Assembly: GCA_907165275.2 (NCBI GenBank)
Contig: OU015662.1
Span: 2,487,501-2,551,500, forward strand
Direction: 5' to 3'
DNA: 64,000 nucleotides
Source of the DNA: Zygaena filipendulae
Taxonomy: Eukaryota > Arthropoda > Insecta > Lepidoptera > Zygaenidae
Shown piece by piece: positions 1 through 11,575 of this stretch (the stretch's first letter is position 1; every line of letters starts with the position of its first letter). The notes under the pieces are model-generated. The model ran no database searches. It was not told where the DNA came from and saw only the letters and a program-made list of their open reading frames with translations. The position numbers were made by a program, and so were the translations under genes.

Positions 1-171
1 CTGTCCCTATGTATGTTTAGATCTTTAAAACTATACGCAACAGATTTTCATGCGGTTTTCACCAATAGATAGAGTGATTCATGAGGAAGGTTTACATTTA
101 TATTTTATTCTGGAATTTCCGCGGGGCCTCCAAAATTAACGCGGGTGAATCTTCGGAGGACAGCTCTAGTC
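1..171 (+). mobile_element. 3' part of a Helitron-like element
   Basis: Carries the GGAATTTCCGCGGG block and a degenerate 3' hairpin, and ends in CTAGT near 171. The 5' end lies outside the window. Confidence 0.5.
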
Positions 172-277
172 TACGTATATAAGAAGATTTTATGTGCAAC
201 AGCCAAAATACCCTAATCGTAATGTATACCTAAGCTTTTCTTAGCTGACGTCTACTCCACATAAACAACCTTATTTA

Positions 278-775
278 ATGCGAAAGTTTGTATGTATGGA
301 TGGATGTTTGTTGCTCTTTCACGCAAAAACTACTGGATGGATTTAAATGAAACTTTACAATTGGCTACTTGACAAAAAATTTTTTTTTAGTCCGTCGTGT
401 AGATTAGTAAAAAATATTGGACACGTATTTTTTCTTTTTTACGTACTTAAAAAATAACAGAGATAAATTGAGTTGAAATTTCGCGTGACGTCACAATTCG
501 GTGCGGTTTGTATGGCGCTTATAATGAATATTGACGTCACGAGCCCCCCACCCTAAACTTTAATGCGCTTTATCTATGTTCATTTTCATTAAATTGAAAA
601 AGCAAAAAATACGTGTCTATTATTTTTTTGTTTTCTAACTGACGGACTAATTAGAATTTTGATATTCATACCTTGGAGAATACCCAAATCAGTTTAAAAC
701 ATAGGGTACTTTTTATCCTGGAATTTCCGCGGGAACTCTGAAATTAACGCGTGTGAAATCGCGGGGCACAACTAG
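278..775 (+). mobile_element. Helitron-like element with MITE insertion
   Basis: The element head (GCGAAAGTTTG) is at 281 and its end (hairpin, CTAG) at 775. The middle, about 365-690, is a copy of the TTAGTCCGTC MITE family, so the MITE arrived later. The first bases of the 5' end are degenerate. Confidence 0.7.
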
Positions 776-1222
776 TTTGAATATAGTTAATTATTACTAA
801 TATTTATATTACTTATTTATATTAGAGTTTGGATGTACAAAAACTACACATGAATAAATTTAGGTAATACGTCCCAATGGCCATCGTACGCGATTTTATT
901 TATGTTTGTATCCCACTTGACTGAGGTAAATATAGCGTTTAATTCCAACATAAAATATCATAAAGCCCAATGATATAAACAAGCGTTGTGGGATTTTTTA
1001 TCCGACTCTTTTTCTACAAGGGGAAGAAATAAGGCGATCGTAAACATTGAGACCCCTTCCATGCATACAAAAATATACATTATCAGCTTTCGAGAGATTA
1101 AATAAAGAATTTCTTAACCAACTTAGTGATCATGAGAACGAACTCCATCTTTAGCATAACCATAGCGATGGTATGAGATGTAGTAGGTATAAAATTATTA
1201 TTTTTAAATAATATATTTATTA

Positions 1223-1540
1223 ACTAGCTGTTCCCTCCTATTTCACCCACTTTAATTCAGAAATTCCGGGATAAAAGGTTACCGTTTATCTTTTTCTTTA
1301 ACCCCACCAACGTGTGCGCAAAATTTCATGATTGTTAGTTGAGTAGTAAAAGCATGAAGTACATAACATACATATTTTCGCATTTATAATAACTACTAGC
1401 TGTGCCCCGCGGTTTCACCCGCATGAGTTTTGGGATCAGGAATCTTTGCGGACGCAGACAGAACAATCCATCAAAGTTTCATCACAATCGGACCAATGGT
1501 TTCGAAACGCATAGATTTTAATTGTAATTAGTTTTGTTTG
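1223..1540 (-). mobile_element. Two adjacent Helitron-like copies
   Basis: A minus-strand copy from AACTAGCTG at 1223 runs to about 1394. A second, shorter copy begins with CTAGCTGTGCCCCGCGG near 1397 and fades out by 1540. Confidence 0.6.
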
Positions 1541-1771
1541 TAATTAGTGTGCGGTATATTCGATGTATGCCTCATGTCGATTTCTTTATTAACTTGTTCG
1601 CAGAAATTTCATATCAAAAACGAGTGTTTCATATTCTAAAAATGTTTTTATTTATTTACTCACGTCTTATAAATCTTAATTTAGTTCTAATGTAAAGCTC
1701 TATTGCGAGTACAATTGCTGTGTTCACCTTCATGTAGGACTTCACCTATGTTTTTCTTGTTGTTTACACAA

Positions 1772-1951
1772 TTACACAGTAAAAGTATTCCAATCACCAT
1801 GGACTCTGAAGGTGGCATCAACCCTAAGGTCAACGGTTTCGAAAGGTCCATTGTAAGACACCAAAGGCTTTGCCCATTGAGTAAATTCATTTTCGAAAGC
1901 TGGCTTTACAATGCCCGTATCTCTGGTAGAGATTGTGAATGACAGGCTCAT
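1772..1951 (-). CDS. Candidate short coding fragment or terminal exon, 59 aa
   Basis: Minus-strand frame from ATG to TAA, beginning MSLSFTISTR and containing NEFTQWAKPLVSYNG. Unlike nearby chance ORFs it has balanced amino acids, three aromatic-rich patches and mixed codon use, all suggesting real coding ancestry. An in-frame TAG lies two codons before the ATG. That TAG could also be the AG of a weak splice acceptor, making this a 3' terminal exon. I do not recognise the family. It may be a fragment of a larger broken gene. Confidence 0.3.
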   Translation of the reverse strand: MSLSFTISTRDTGIVKPAFENEFTQWAKPLVSYNGPFETVDLRVDATFRVHGDWNTFTV

Positions 1952-2037
1952 TTGCTATTGTTGTTATCAATTTAACAAATGATGTTTATTGAATCGAAAG
2001 GTGTTTTTCTTATATCTATCTACATATATAGGTATTA

Positions 2038-2226
2038 TCCTACTAATATTATAAATGTGAAAGTTTGGATGTTTGTTGTTCAATCAGGCAAAAACGGCTG
2101 AAGGGATTTGGATGAAATTTGGATGAAGTTGTCAGGGGTACAGAGAAGGATATAGGGAACTTTTTATCCCTGAATTCCCGCGGGAGTTCTAAAATTACCG
2201 CGGGTGAAACGGCGGAGCACAGCTAG
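2038..2226 (+). mobile_element. Complete Helitron-like element, 189 bp
   Basis: TCCTACTAATATTATAAA start, hairpin and CAGCTAG end. It is flanked by A on the left and T on the right, the expected Helitron target. Confidence 0.8.
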
Positions 2227-2239
2227 TAGGTATATAAAT

Positions 2240-2510
2240 ATATCTTTAATGTAAATGTTTCGATGGGTGTTTGTTAGTCAATGCCGTCAGAACGGCTGAA
2301 CGAAATTGAATGGAATTTGGCACAGAGATGGTTTATAATCTAGTACTTTAGTAAACTTTGGGTACTTTTCAACCCGGAATTCAATTAAAAACTCCGAAAT
2401 TACCATGATTAAAATCGCAGGAACTGCTAGTAGGTACATAAAAGGAAAAGGTCACTGATTTACTAAACTAACTAAATTAATGCGGGTGGATCCGTAGGGA
2501 ACAGCTAGTA
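2240..2510 (+). mobile_element. Degenerate Helitron-like copies
   Basis: A decayed copy from about 2250 ends at CTGCTAGTAGG near 2432. A 3' remnant (GCGGGTGGATCC, then CAGCTAGTAG) follows near 2480-2510. Confidence 0.5.
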
Positions 2511-2519
2511 GATAATTAT

Positions 2520-3160
2520 ATAAACAAAGGCAGGTCTTCCGTGACTGCTGAGCTGTTACTTGATGCTGAATATAAATTTTGGTATTCCTCTCGTATCTTA
2601 TTCCTGTACCAGTGTAGAAACTAATTAATGTAAGCGTTTTCCAGCGCTCCAAATATTTAAGAGGAAATTATAACGCACGTCGCATTTCCATTCGCTACTA
2701 CTTTGTCTCGCTTATAAGTTACACATAGGATTTAATTACGCGTTATTCAGCAAATGAAGAGCATTACCTACAACTTTCGTTTGTAGTTCCGTTTCTCTTT
2801 TTTGAGTTAAGTCTCTACTCCAAACGTGCGTTCAAAAACTTCGCTTCAAAAGTTCCGCGACCAACCAACTATCATGGAGGTAGGTATTAGAGTGGGTAGT
2901 TAGGTAACATTAGCACGCACTATAATCGTACGGGGTGTGTGTGATGGACGGTTATTATGTCATCTGAGATGTGGTTGACTTCGGGATTCTCGTTAAGCTG
3001 ACTAAGTGAAGGAATTCTGCATGGACTCAAATTGAGTTGGTGCGTGGCAATTAACGCCTGTGAGTATATTATAATTAAAGAATATAATTAATTTTCTTTA
3101 TCGCCTGCTTGTCTTTGCCTTGAAAAGATTGCTTCTGGCAATAAGGTAATGAAACCTATA
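2520..3160. other. No recognisable feature
   Basis: AT-rich, without a convincing ORF or repeat. ATGGAG followed by GTAGGT at 2874-2885 resembles a tiny first exon with a donor, but nothing supports it. Confidence 0.3.
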
Positions 3161-3164
3161 TATA

Positions 3165-3312
3165 TAGGTATCTGTATTATCGAGTAGTTCCGATGACCAT
3201 CTATGGTATTAATCATCAGATTCACTTCTTCAAATTTTGTTTTCCGAAAGCAAATCAACGATTTACTACAAAAAATACCCAAATCGCTATAGGTGTGTTC
3301 ATAATTTTTGAA
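3165..3312 (+). repeat. Single copy of the 270-bp repeat seen in tandem at 35.4-36.0 kb
   Basis: Shares AGTTCCGATGACCATCT, CTTTCCGAAAGCAAA and CCCAAATCGCTATAGGTGTG with the tandem repeat near 35.4-36.0 kb, in the same order and orientation. Confidence 0.7.
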
Positions 3313-3560
3313 GGGTTGGAGGGTGGGAACTGGCTTTCAAGGGGGGCTGCCGGAACACACTATTAGGTGCTTGGCAACAGATTTGCAACTTGAAGGTGGT
3401 AGCTAGCAAGCCGGGCACTAGAGAGCGCACTACCACCATGCTATGGTTTCCTCCCGATATTTCGTTCACCGACAGCTCAACCTCATTATTAGGGTTTGAA
3501 CCTACGCCTTGCGGCATTTGATCCGAACGCACCTAACCACTGAGTTACCATCGCTGTAAA
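3312..3560 (-). mobile_element. tRNA-derived SINE
   Basis: On the minus strand, GGTAACTCAGTGGTTAGGTG resembles a pol III A box and GGTTCAAACCC a B box about 40 bases later, as in tRNA-derived SINEs. The body then shares CACCTTCAAGTTG and GTGTGTTCCGGCAGCCCC with the repeats at 4893 and 38575. Confidence 0.65.
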
Positions 3561-4140
3561 ATTAGAAATTCTTACTCTGTATGCCACATGAAACGTTGTA
3601 GGTAAATGTATTTTTTTGGAGTAAAACTCCTTTGATTATGAGGGAAAGTCAATTTATGTGGCGCGATAACTGAACGCGCCGTGTTAAGGTGATATTGAAT
3701 AAGGGTCCAGGTATAAACGGACGCATAACTGTAGATAACTGTCGTTAAACTCTCATCGATATTGAAATTGTTTTGAAAAATGTTTCGTTCACAAAATTGG
3801 AGGGTAAAAAAATATATATATTCATTATCGCATTAATATGTTCCCAAAAATGTGATGTCAAAAGTTATAATCGAATTCCCCGCAAAAAAATTGGGTCAAG
3901 GGTAACGCAGTTAGTCATTGTACATTTTTAATTATGATCCCTTTATGGTAGCTTATACTGCAAAAACTAAGCGAGGATATTTACGACACATCCAGTAACT
4001 TTAGCATGTAGAGATAAATATCTAGTAAGCTGATAGGATTTCTTTATACTGGTGTTCGTAATTAATTAAAACTAGGTACCTTGCTGAAATAACAGACAAA
4101 AACAAAATCAGTGGAGTACGTTATCTACCTTTTGCTTAAC
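3560..4140. other. AT-rich, nothing recognised
   Basis: No ORF of note, no terminal repeats and no similarity to the other families in the window. Confidence 0.3.
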
Positions 4141-4315
4141 TTTCCCGCGGTTTGATCACGTTGATTCCGAATTCCGGCGAAAATTACTGTATAAAAAAAC
4201 TCTATATCTTTTTCTGTACCCCTGACAACGTGTATGCAAAATTTCGTCATGATCGGTTTAGTGGTTCAAGCGTAAACAAACAAATTAATAAGCTGACATT
4301 CGCATTTATGTAAAT
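4140..4315 (-). mobile_element. Degenerate Helitron-like element
   Basis: Contains CCCGCGGTTTGATCACG, the CCCCTGACAACGTGTATGCA core and CGTAAACAAACAAAT in the usual order. Both ends are eroded. Confidence 0.55.
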
Positions 4316-4524
4316 GCATACTTATAAAACAATAAATAAATACATAGGTATTTATAATATATATATATACACGCTCATGAAGGTTATATAGTATATACGC
4401 TCATATACGTCATATTATCCGGTCTACAGGACCGTAGTATTAAACGAGGGACATATTGAAATATTAAGTATTTAATTCTCGTCCTAGAAATCTGAAAAAT
4501 GCTTTGTGTTAATTCTTGACCTAA

Positions 4525-4832
4525 TCTATACATATAAATAAAGAAGTGTCTGTTTGTAATTCCAAATTAATAGCTTTTCACTAAATGCATAATTACGAAA
4601 GTATATACGGTATACAATATACATACACAAAAAAATCTATTTAAATTTTTTTCTCTCTGTCTGTCTGTCTGTTTGTTCCGGCTAATCTCTGAAACGGCTG
4701 AACCGATTTTAACGGGACTTTCACTAGCAGATAGCCGATGTTATAAGGAGTTAGGCTGCTTTTATTTTAGAAAAAAATTGTTCCTGCAGGAATTCCAAAA
4801 CTCGCGCGGTTGAAACCTCGGGGCACAGCTAA
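4525..4832 (+). mobile_element. Helitron-like element, second subfamily
   Basis: Begins TCTATACATATAAATAAA, carries AAGTGTCTGTTTGTAATTCC and a (CTGT)n tract, and ends GGGGCACAGCTAA. The subfamily recurs at 9790, 27394 and 49354. Its 3' end is the same as in the other Helitron-like copies, but its head differs. Confidence 0.7.
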
Positions 4833-4859
4833 TAATATTTAATAAAAAAAATGTAAACT

Positions 4860-5215
4860 GAGCACGCTAGTTGCCAAAGTGGTGACGAATATCTAACGGT
4901 CATCTTGGGTCCTTTTCTTTCGTATTGTCGCTGAATGTGCCGATAAGTCACGAATGTGCTTGTATGGCGGTTGTGCACTTTCTTGTGCCCGCGGCTGGCT
5001 AGCTATCATCTTCAAATTGTAAATCAGTCGCCAAGCACCTAACGGTGTGTGTTCCGGCAGCCCCACTTGAAAGCCAGTTCCCATCCCCATTCCAGGTCGG
5101 CAACGCACCTGCATGCCTTCTGGTGTTGCAGATGTTTATGGAGGGCAGTAATCACTTACCTTCAGGTATACCATTTGCCCGATTGCCCCCTATGACATAA
5201 AACAATAGCAATATA
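4860..5215 (-). mobile_element. SINE/LINE-type retroelement fragment
   Basis: Shares the CCAAGCACCTAACGGTGTG and GTTCCGGCAGCCCCACTTG blocks with the repeats at 3312 and 38575. It continues into GCAACGCACCTGCATGCC and a TAATCACTTACC tail that is very common in Lepidoptera. No coding capacity. Confidence 0.6.
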
Positions 5216-5219
5216 AGTC

Positions 5220-5835
5220 ACACGTAAAGGCCAAACACCCATATATGATGATTATGATGATGATTCTGACAAACTTCTACGCAATGTCTTCGTCTCCATA
5301 AATATTTAAAATGTCTTAATTATAACCTACCTAAAACTTTTAAGAAATTTTATGATCAAAATAATATTAATTGTAGCTCATAATAATTCTATTAAAGTTT
5401 AAATAAAGATGACCTGAAAGCCTAAGGGTTAGGCTGTACGCGATAAATTTTCCATTACTCACCTAATTGTCTGATAGGCCAAAAGCTCGAAATGCTTTGA
5501 CTTCTCCCAAAAGAGATTTTCATTTGGTAGCAATGAAATTAACTTGTGACTGGTGAAAAAACAGGAGTGCATTCTGCCCGTTCATTACGAATTTTGTACA
5601 GTGGGGCGTACCTATCAAATACCTTTGCCTGCCGGCCAGCTATGCCATTTTAAAGCCTTTGCTTTGGTAAAACGAAACGACGAAATTTGAATTCGGAATA
5701 GTGGCATTATTGGTTGGAATATATGACGTCCATGGAGTCGACAGTGAATTAATAATTTGAATTAAATATCAAAGAAGGATTAGATACTAGAGAAGACCAT
5801 TTATGAATTACTACTAAGGTTGTTTAATTTACAGT
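5220..5835. other. No recognisable gene or repeat
   Basis: A good minus-strand splice donor (ATTAG before GTGAGT, near 5464) follows a 37-codon open frame, but nothing else supports an exon. Confidence 0.25.
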
Positions 5836-5837
5836 CA

Positions 5838-6140
5838 ACTAGCTGTTCCCCGCAGTTTCACCCGCGTTAGTGATCCGATCCCGTGGGTATTCCGTTATAA
5901 AAGTACTTATTACCCTATATTTTTTCTGTACCTACCCTTGACAACGTGTAGGTAGTAGGTATGCAAAATTTAATGTAGTTTCTTCCGCGTTAATTTCGAA
6001 ATTCCCGTGGGAATTCCGGGATAAAAAGTAGCCTATGTCCTCTCTACCCCTGATAACGCGTATGCAAAATTTCGTGGTGATCGGTTAAGCCGTTTAGCCG
6101 TGAAAGCGTAACAAACAAACTCTCTTGGCGTCTTTAAGTA
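5838..6140 (-). mobile_element. Two overlapping Helitron-like copies
   Basis: CTAGCTGTTCCCCGCAG opens at 5839. A second GCGTTAATTTCGAAATTCCC block appears near 5988, and the shared tail ends in AAGCGTAACAAACAAAC near 6120. This looks like one copy inserted into or fused to another. Confidence 0.6.
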
Positions 6141-7690
6141 TGGTTTTTTAACAAAATTTCCATTTCAAATTATTATAACATACAGAACAGTACATTGAAA
6201 TATGACTACACTTTTCTGTAACATTTATACTATCTATACGTATACGAGTTCAAAGGTGCTCAATAATGAAGATAGGAAAAGTTTGTCTGTTCGCTCGAAC
6301 TATTGAAACGATCTGTAAAATTATTTCACTGGTAGGAAGGTACAGTATTTATTTATTTATTTTAAGGTACAGTAGGTACAGTATTTATACTTATTCTATA
6401 TACAATTTTTGAAACATTATGCAACATATCGTAGGACATTTTTTATTCCGAAACCGAGAATTCCCTGATGGGCCCGATGTTTTCAGGAGTGGAACAGCGG
6501 AGAACAGCTATTGGGTAAGTACGTATATAGTTGTAAATAATGTAGATCTTAATATGGCATAAGGTAAGTATAGGGTACTAAAAATAGTTCCCGAGGGAAC
6601 TCCGATATTGACTTGGGTGAGACCACGAGGGCAACACCGAGTCCTGTGTAAACAAGAAATCGATCCAAACTTGGATGTGTGCTACCCGATTACTAGGGTA
6701 AGTTTCAAAATTGTTTCCAATCGAGTTTCAATAAGGAAACTCGTTGCTTTCGCGACCCTATTACGAATTCCATCTCTTACCATACTGAACGCATCAGGAT
6801 GATGGGGAGGGGGGTATAAAGCTCGTGGTGTAGAGCGTGTCAAACGGTAAGTGAATAATGTATGACACTGCCTTTATTGCCCTTCGGACGTGACTGACAA
6901 GTTTACGAGGTCGACCCGAGAAAGCGAGTACAAATTAAAACGTTTAGCACTCAATAGTAGAACAGATAATTAAATTTTATGTAAATATACAATTAAATAG
7001 TACACAAATATCTACGCATTTTTCTCTTAATTTTATAATTTAATTTTGTTTTCATGTATTAACTTTTGTTTACTATATCTATGCTAATATTATAAAGAGG
7101 TAAAGTTTGTGAATTGTGAGTTTGAGACGTTGTAGGAGGTAATCTATGGATACTGAACCGATGTTTGGGCATTATCACATGTAGATTCTACATGTGACAA
7201 TAAATTATTGTTCACTGGAACCACTACTAAAACTACCACAAAACTTTCGCGGAGATATGAGGAAACATGAAATTGGTGGGAGGCGTAGAGTGTCGCTTCT
7301 TTACGTAGCCATATTGTGTATTTTTCATCTTTATTAGGTAGGTAGGTGCCTAATAAGATTTCTCTAATCATATTTTTTTTTTATTCAAATTAAGAAAGGC
7401 TTCGTTTAAAAAAAGAACATGAAATACGGATTAAAATACAATGAACTTTATGAGGAGTGAATAAAAAATTTGTTTCGAGCTTGTTTCTTTTTCCTTGTTT
7501 ATGTAGGTGGCTACGTTGATTCAAAAGAATTCCCCAAAAATAAATTTTTGCTTTCACTCGACAAAGAGAATAAAATAATACAACGTAAATATCACTGACG
7601 TCACAAAATTATTTTCGTAAGCTGGTCACGATTTTATATCTTTTGCGTGCGTCGTTCGTAGGTGTCGAACATTGGATTATTTTAACTATT
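6140..7690. other. AT-rich stretch with only remnants
   Basis: Contains a possible Helitron-like head near 7076 and a perfect short palindrome at 7175-7197. No credible coding region was found. Confidence 0.3.
7175..7197. repeat. Perfect 11-bp-arm palindrome
   Basis: TCACATGTAGA and its exact reverse complement, separated by a single T. Confidence 0.8.
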
Positions 7691-7950
7691 TTAACTATTT
7701 CATCGCGATTTCATTCGCGGTAATTTCGGAGTTCCCGCGGTAATTCCGGGAAAAAAGTGCTGTAGTTTACGGTGATAAGCAGTTCCCCGCATTAATTCCG
7801 GAGTTCCTGCGGGAATTCCGGGAAAAAACTATCCTACATTTTAAGTTGGACCATATTATAAACGATTACAAAATTTTATCAAAATCCGTTCAGTATAGTT
7901 TCGGAGTCCATCGCGGACAAACAACGTGACACGTGATTTATATATATTAG
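7690..7950 (-). mobile_element. Helitron-like element with duplicated 3' part
   Basis: Two successive 3' blocks (GCGGTAATTTCGGAGTTCCC near 7718 and GCATTAATTCCGGAGTTCC near 7787) precede one body, as if one copy inserted into the end of another. The same body recurs at 48471-48657. Confidence 0.6.
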
Positions 7951-8850
7951 ATTTATAACTCTTGGTTCAAATTTTATTTAGGTAGGTAGTATACTGTTTG
8001 ATTATTTTTATTTTTTATTCGGGTAAAATGGAAATGAAATAGTTTTCTAATTATTTTAAACACAAAAACTCAACACTACTTCATATACATACTTCATATA
8101 CAGAAAAATCGTTTGGACAATATGTTTGATAATAATTCTGTGGTAGTTATTACAACACAATATAAAAAGTAACAATCTCCTTTTTTAAGTCGGACAAAAG
8201 AAAAGTTTCATTAAGTTAAACCGCTAAGTAGTTAGTAGGTAGGTACTTAGCGATTTTAAATATTGTGAATTCTCACGGTAACTTTGAAATTAACGCGAGT
8301 GAAACCGTGGGATCGACTAGTATGTAATAGTATGTAGTATGTACTTGCTTTCATATGGATGTATTTACAATGCGTATATTATATTCACCGACAGGCGATT
8401 ACCGACCAGACGACAGAGCCGTGGATCTGCGGAATTCCAATAACAAATAGGAGCCCATTGAAAATTCAATTACAATCCATCTCGCCTGTCATGTCGGAGA
8501 ACAATATTATTATCGTTCCTCCCTAAAACAATATTAGTATTGAAAATAATTTACGCGACAAAGCAAAATCAAACGAGACGGAGTTGTCTTTATTGTTATA
8601 ACTTTAATACTCCTGTAGTATCGAAAATATTTGAATCTGGTTTAAAGTTGCGATGTGTGTGGTGCTTCGTACGGTTTGTCTTAACTTGATGGCTTAGAAC
8701 TTTAGAAAGTCACTTGAATTTTTTTCTGATCAATGCCCTAAAATCTAGGAACTACATTGATGAAGAGAGTGGTGTCTTGACTAGTACATATGACCTACCG
8801 AATTGTTAGAGTTTAGTTGGTACGTTAGCCACATCGTATCTTTTTTTTTT
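7950..8850. other. Mostly unassigned, Helitron-like 3' remnant near 8265-8322
   Basis: TTCTCACGGTAACTTTGAAATT and a degenerate end GACTAGT mark the remnant. The rest is AT-rich with no gene. Confidence 0.35.
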
Positions 8851-9380
8851 CAATAAAACTATTAATAATGACGCTTTATTCTCAGTACATATTTGACGTA
8901 GTAATTTTCACACGACGCAACTTGAGTGATTTTGGGCGGATCGGTATTCCTGGAAGAGTAACCCGACAGACAGGGCGACTTAAGGTGGTGCCACGACGTT
9001 TGGCACTGATGGACAGAAATCCGCGCGTTATCGGTCCTACCCTATATGAAAAACTACCTGTGGACATTAAAAATGAAACCTCTGACGAAACATTTGCGCG
9101 CCGACTGAAAAACCTTTTATTGGATAAATCATTATACTCTGTAAAAGACTAAAAGAGTATTCATGAGATATTTTTATTTATTTAAATTGTTTATTTTGGT
9201 CCGATTTTTACACTTGACTTTTTTACTGTCGCTATTATCAGCTTTTACCATTTTATGATAGAATTTGTAAAATAATTATTAATGAAAATCTCTTTTGTGA
9301 ATTTATTTATATTTTGGCATAAAATTTAAATGTAAATTTTAAAAGAGAGAATAAAACATCTATCTATCTATCTATCTATT
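8850..9380 (+). mobile_element. 3' end of a 5'-truncated LINE (non-LTR retrotransposon)
   Basis: The frame to 9152 (ATG at 8868, but open further upstream) encodes 94 residues. They match the C-terminal tail that follows the reverse transcriptase in many insect LINEs: an opening LYSQYIFDVVIF, a middle NPRVIGPTLYEKLPVDIK, and an end FARRLKNLLLDKSLYSV. After the stop come about 200 bases of AT-rich 3' UTR, an AATAAA at 9350 and a (TCTA)n tail at 9358-9380, as expected for a LINE 3' end. The catalytic part of the reverse transcriptase is absent. The clade cannot be fixed from this part. Confidence 0.7.
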
Positions 9381-9384
9381 TAAT

Positions 9385-9788
9385 GTAAATTTTTTTTTTT
9401 AATTATTTTATCAAATTAAAATTAAAATTTTTATCTACATTATTACCTAAGATATTTATCAACGAATGTGTATTATTTGCACTATGAATTTGCACGTATC
9501 ATTACATAGGCATAGGCATTTTCACTGAATGAAGTCGTTTGAGCTTCTGATAAACGCGCGGCGCGGCGCGGCGTTGTAGCGGTGAATGACGGGCGCGTAA
9601 TGTGCCGGAACAAAAACACGGGATAAATGTCTCTTGTATTAAATACCCCTGCTTTGATGCTCGACGTCGCTGATAGGGGGCGCTGTATCGCCTGTCATGG
9701 AACTGACGGAATTTGAAGCGTAATCCGTTACACGCAGATTAAATCCTTGGTCCTAAATAAATATTAGGTCACTTGAATGTTTGATCGA
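9385..9788. other. Unassigned, with a short GC-rich island
   Basis: Around 9555-9600 a GCGCGGCGCGGCG run and a GGGCGCG stand out from AT-rich flanks. No ORF or repeat family is recognised. Confidence 0.3.
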
Positions 9789-9789
9789 A

Positions 9790-10120
9790 TCTATACATCT
9801 ATATCTATGTATCTATATCTTAATACATACATATATAAATAAAATTAAAGTGTCTATTTGTAATTCCAAATTAACAGCTTTTCACCAAATACATATGAAA
9901 GTATCTATACGGTACTTAATTACAAACATTTATTTTTTATTTTTGTCCGTCTGTCTGTATATTAGTTCCGGCTCTGAAACGACTGGACCGATTTTAACGG
10001 GACTTTCACTGGCAGATAGCTGATATTATAAACAGTGACTTAGGCTAATTTTATTAATGGAAAAAATAGTTTCTGCGGGAATTCCAAAAATCTCGCGGTT
10101 GAAACCGCGTGGCGCAGCTA
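9790..10120 (+). mobile_element. Helitron-like element, second subfamily
   Basis: Same head (TCTATACATC, AAGTGTCTATTTGTAATTCC) and middle (ACCGATTTTAACGGGACTTT) as the element at 4525. It ends CGCAGCTA with the last base changed. Confidence 0.7.
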
Positions 10121-10730
10121 TATAGTCACGCATAAATTGCAAAGGTTGTGTAACTTTTATCTGTGAGAATACTTCCAATTAATATTTCCCTCACGGATTG
10201 TTTATCTTTTAGATTTCAGTGCTGTAACTGTAGAATGTCTGTTTGTCATTTGAATTTTTGTATTGTTGGCGCCATTTAGGTATTTGGGCGTGATGAGAGT
10301 AAAATTTCTAAGTGAAATTTGAATACATAAGGTAACCTTTTTTAAACGAACCGATTCGGATGTAAATATAGATTTCACTTCTGTCACGACCCACGTGTAC
10401 TTCCCCCTTAGCCAAGTTGACAATCTATGATCATTAGTCGTTAGGTAACGCATAGAAAACTGAGATACGAAACTTCATAATGTCACTATGTCATGTATAA
10501 GGGGGCTGAGTTTCGAACACCAACTAATAAAATTAATAATAAACCTTTTAAGCGTTTATTCTCTCTATATTAATGAGTTTTACCTGCAGGTGACGACAAA
10601 AGCTTATAGCACAGTGAATCCTTAGCTCATATACCTAGGTATATATTTTATTGTGCATAAAGCTTAGTGTGGGATCAAGGCGATTTGTAGGTGTGTTGTA
10701 TTACAGAAGGGCTTTTCCTTCGCATTTATA
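10120..10730. other. Unassigned, with a SINE tail remnant
   Basis: AAGCTTAGTGTGGGATCAAG near 10661 matches the 3' tail of the tRNA-derived SINE family at 51243 and 63325. The rest shows nothing. Confidence 0.35.
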
Positions 10731-10737
10731 GTGAGGA

Positions 10738-10985
10738 CTAGCTGTTCTGCGCGGTTTCACCCGCGATAATTTCGAAGTTCCCGCGCAATTTTTCCATACC
10801 AATTTTGCAACCTCTTTTCATCCCCTTAGGGGTTGAATTTTCAAAAATAATCTCTTATCGGATGCCTACGTCATACAAAGAATACACCCTCCAAGTTTTA
10901 GATCTCTCTAATCAGCGGTTTAGGCTGTGCATTGATCCATCAGTCATTCAGGACAAATAATTTTATATGTATAGAAGATAAGATA
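10738..10985 (-). mobile_element. Helitron-like element, third subfamily
   Basis: CTAGCTGTTCTGCGCGG start and a CCCCTTAGGGGTTGAATTTT body. The same body is at 45905-46135, so this is a distinct subfamily with at least two copies here. Confidence 0.65.
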
Positions 10986-11105
10986 GATTAGCTAATTTCA
11001 CGTTTCGTGCATTTATTTTTACTGTTCGTGTTTGTGTGTGTGTGTGTGTTTGTCATTATACGTTCACCCAGTGATGGATTTGCCGCTAACTCTGCGTTCA
11101 CCTTA

Positions 11106-11376
11106 AGAGGGGTTTACACAGGTCAATTTTCGTCGTGCGGCTAGTCGCTTCACAAATCGCCTCACCAAACCGCCTAGACAAGACCTAGCCGAATTGCCAT
11201 TTAGAGTTTAGACGGTCGCCGCGCAGCAAAACTCGTGCGACTTTAGTCACCCGTGTAAACCCCACTTTAAGTGGGATCTAAATGGTAATTCGGCTAGGTC
11301 TTGTCTAGGTGGCTTGGTGAGGCGATTTGTGAAGCGACTAGCCGCACGACGAAAACCGACCCGTGTAAACCCCTCT
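11106..11376. mobile_element. Foldback MITE flanked by TTA (Harbinger-like)
   Basis: 271 bp. Both ends read AGAGGGGTTTACAC in inverted orientation, flanked by TTA at 11103-11105 and 11377-11379. The arms, about 100 nt each (11106-11207 and 11276-11376), are nearly perfect complements. The centre carries an additional GTGTAAACCCC. A 3-bp TTA duplication fits PIF/Harbinger elements. No coding capacity. Confidence 0.8.
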
Positions 11377-11394
11377 TTAGTATAATCTATTACC

Positions 11395-11575
11395 AGATAG
11401 CTGTTCTCCGCGTTTTCACCCGTTTTAATGCCAGAATTCCTATGGGAATTCCTATGTCTTTCTCCGTAACCCTAACAACGTGTGTGCAAAATTTCATGAT
11501 GATCGATTGAGCGGTTAAGGCGTGCAAGCGTAACAAACAAACAAACTCACTTTCGCATTTATGATATTACTAAAG
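11395..11575 (-). mobile_element. Helitron-like element
   Basis: ATAGCTGTTCTCCGCG at the 3' end, ACAACGTGTGTGCAAAATTT in the body, and a head reading ATTTATGATATTACTAA. It lies 19 bases from the foldback element. Confidence 0.65.
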
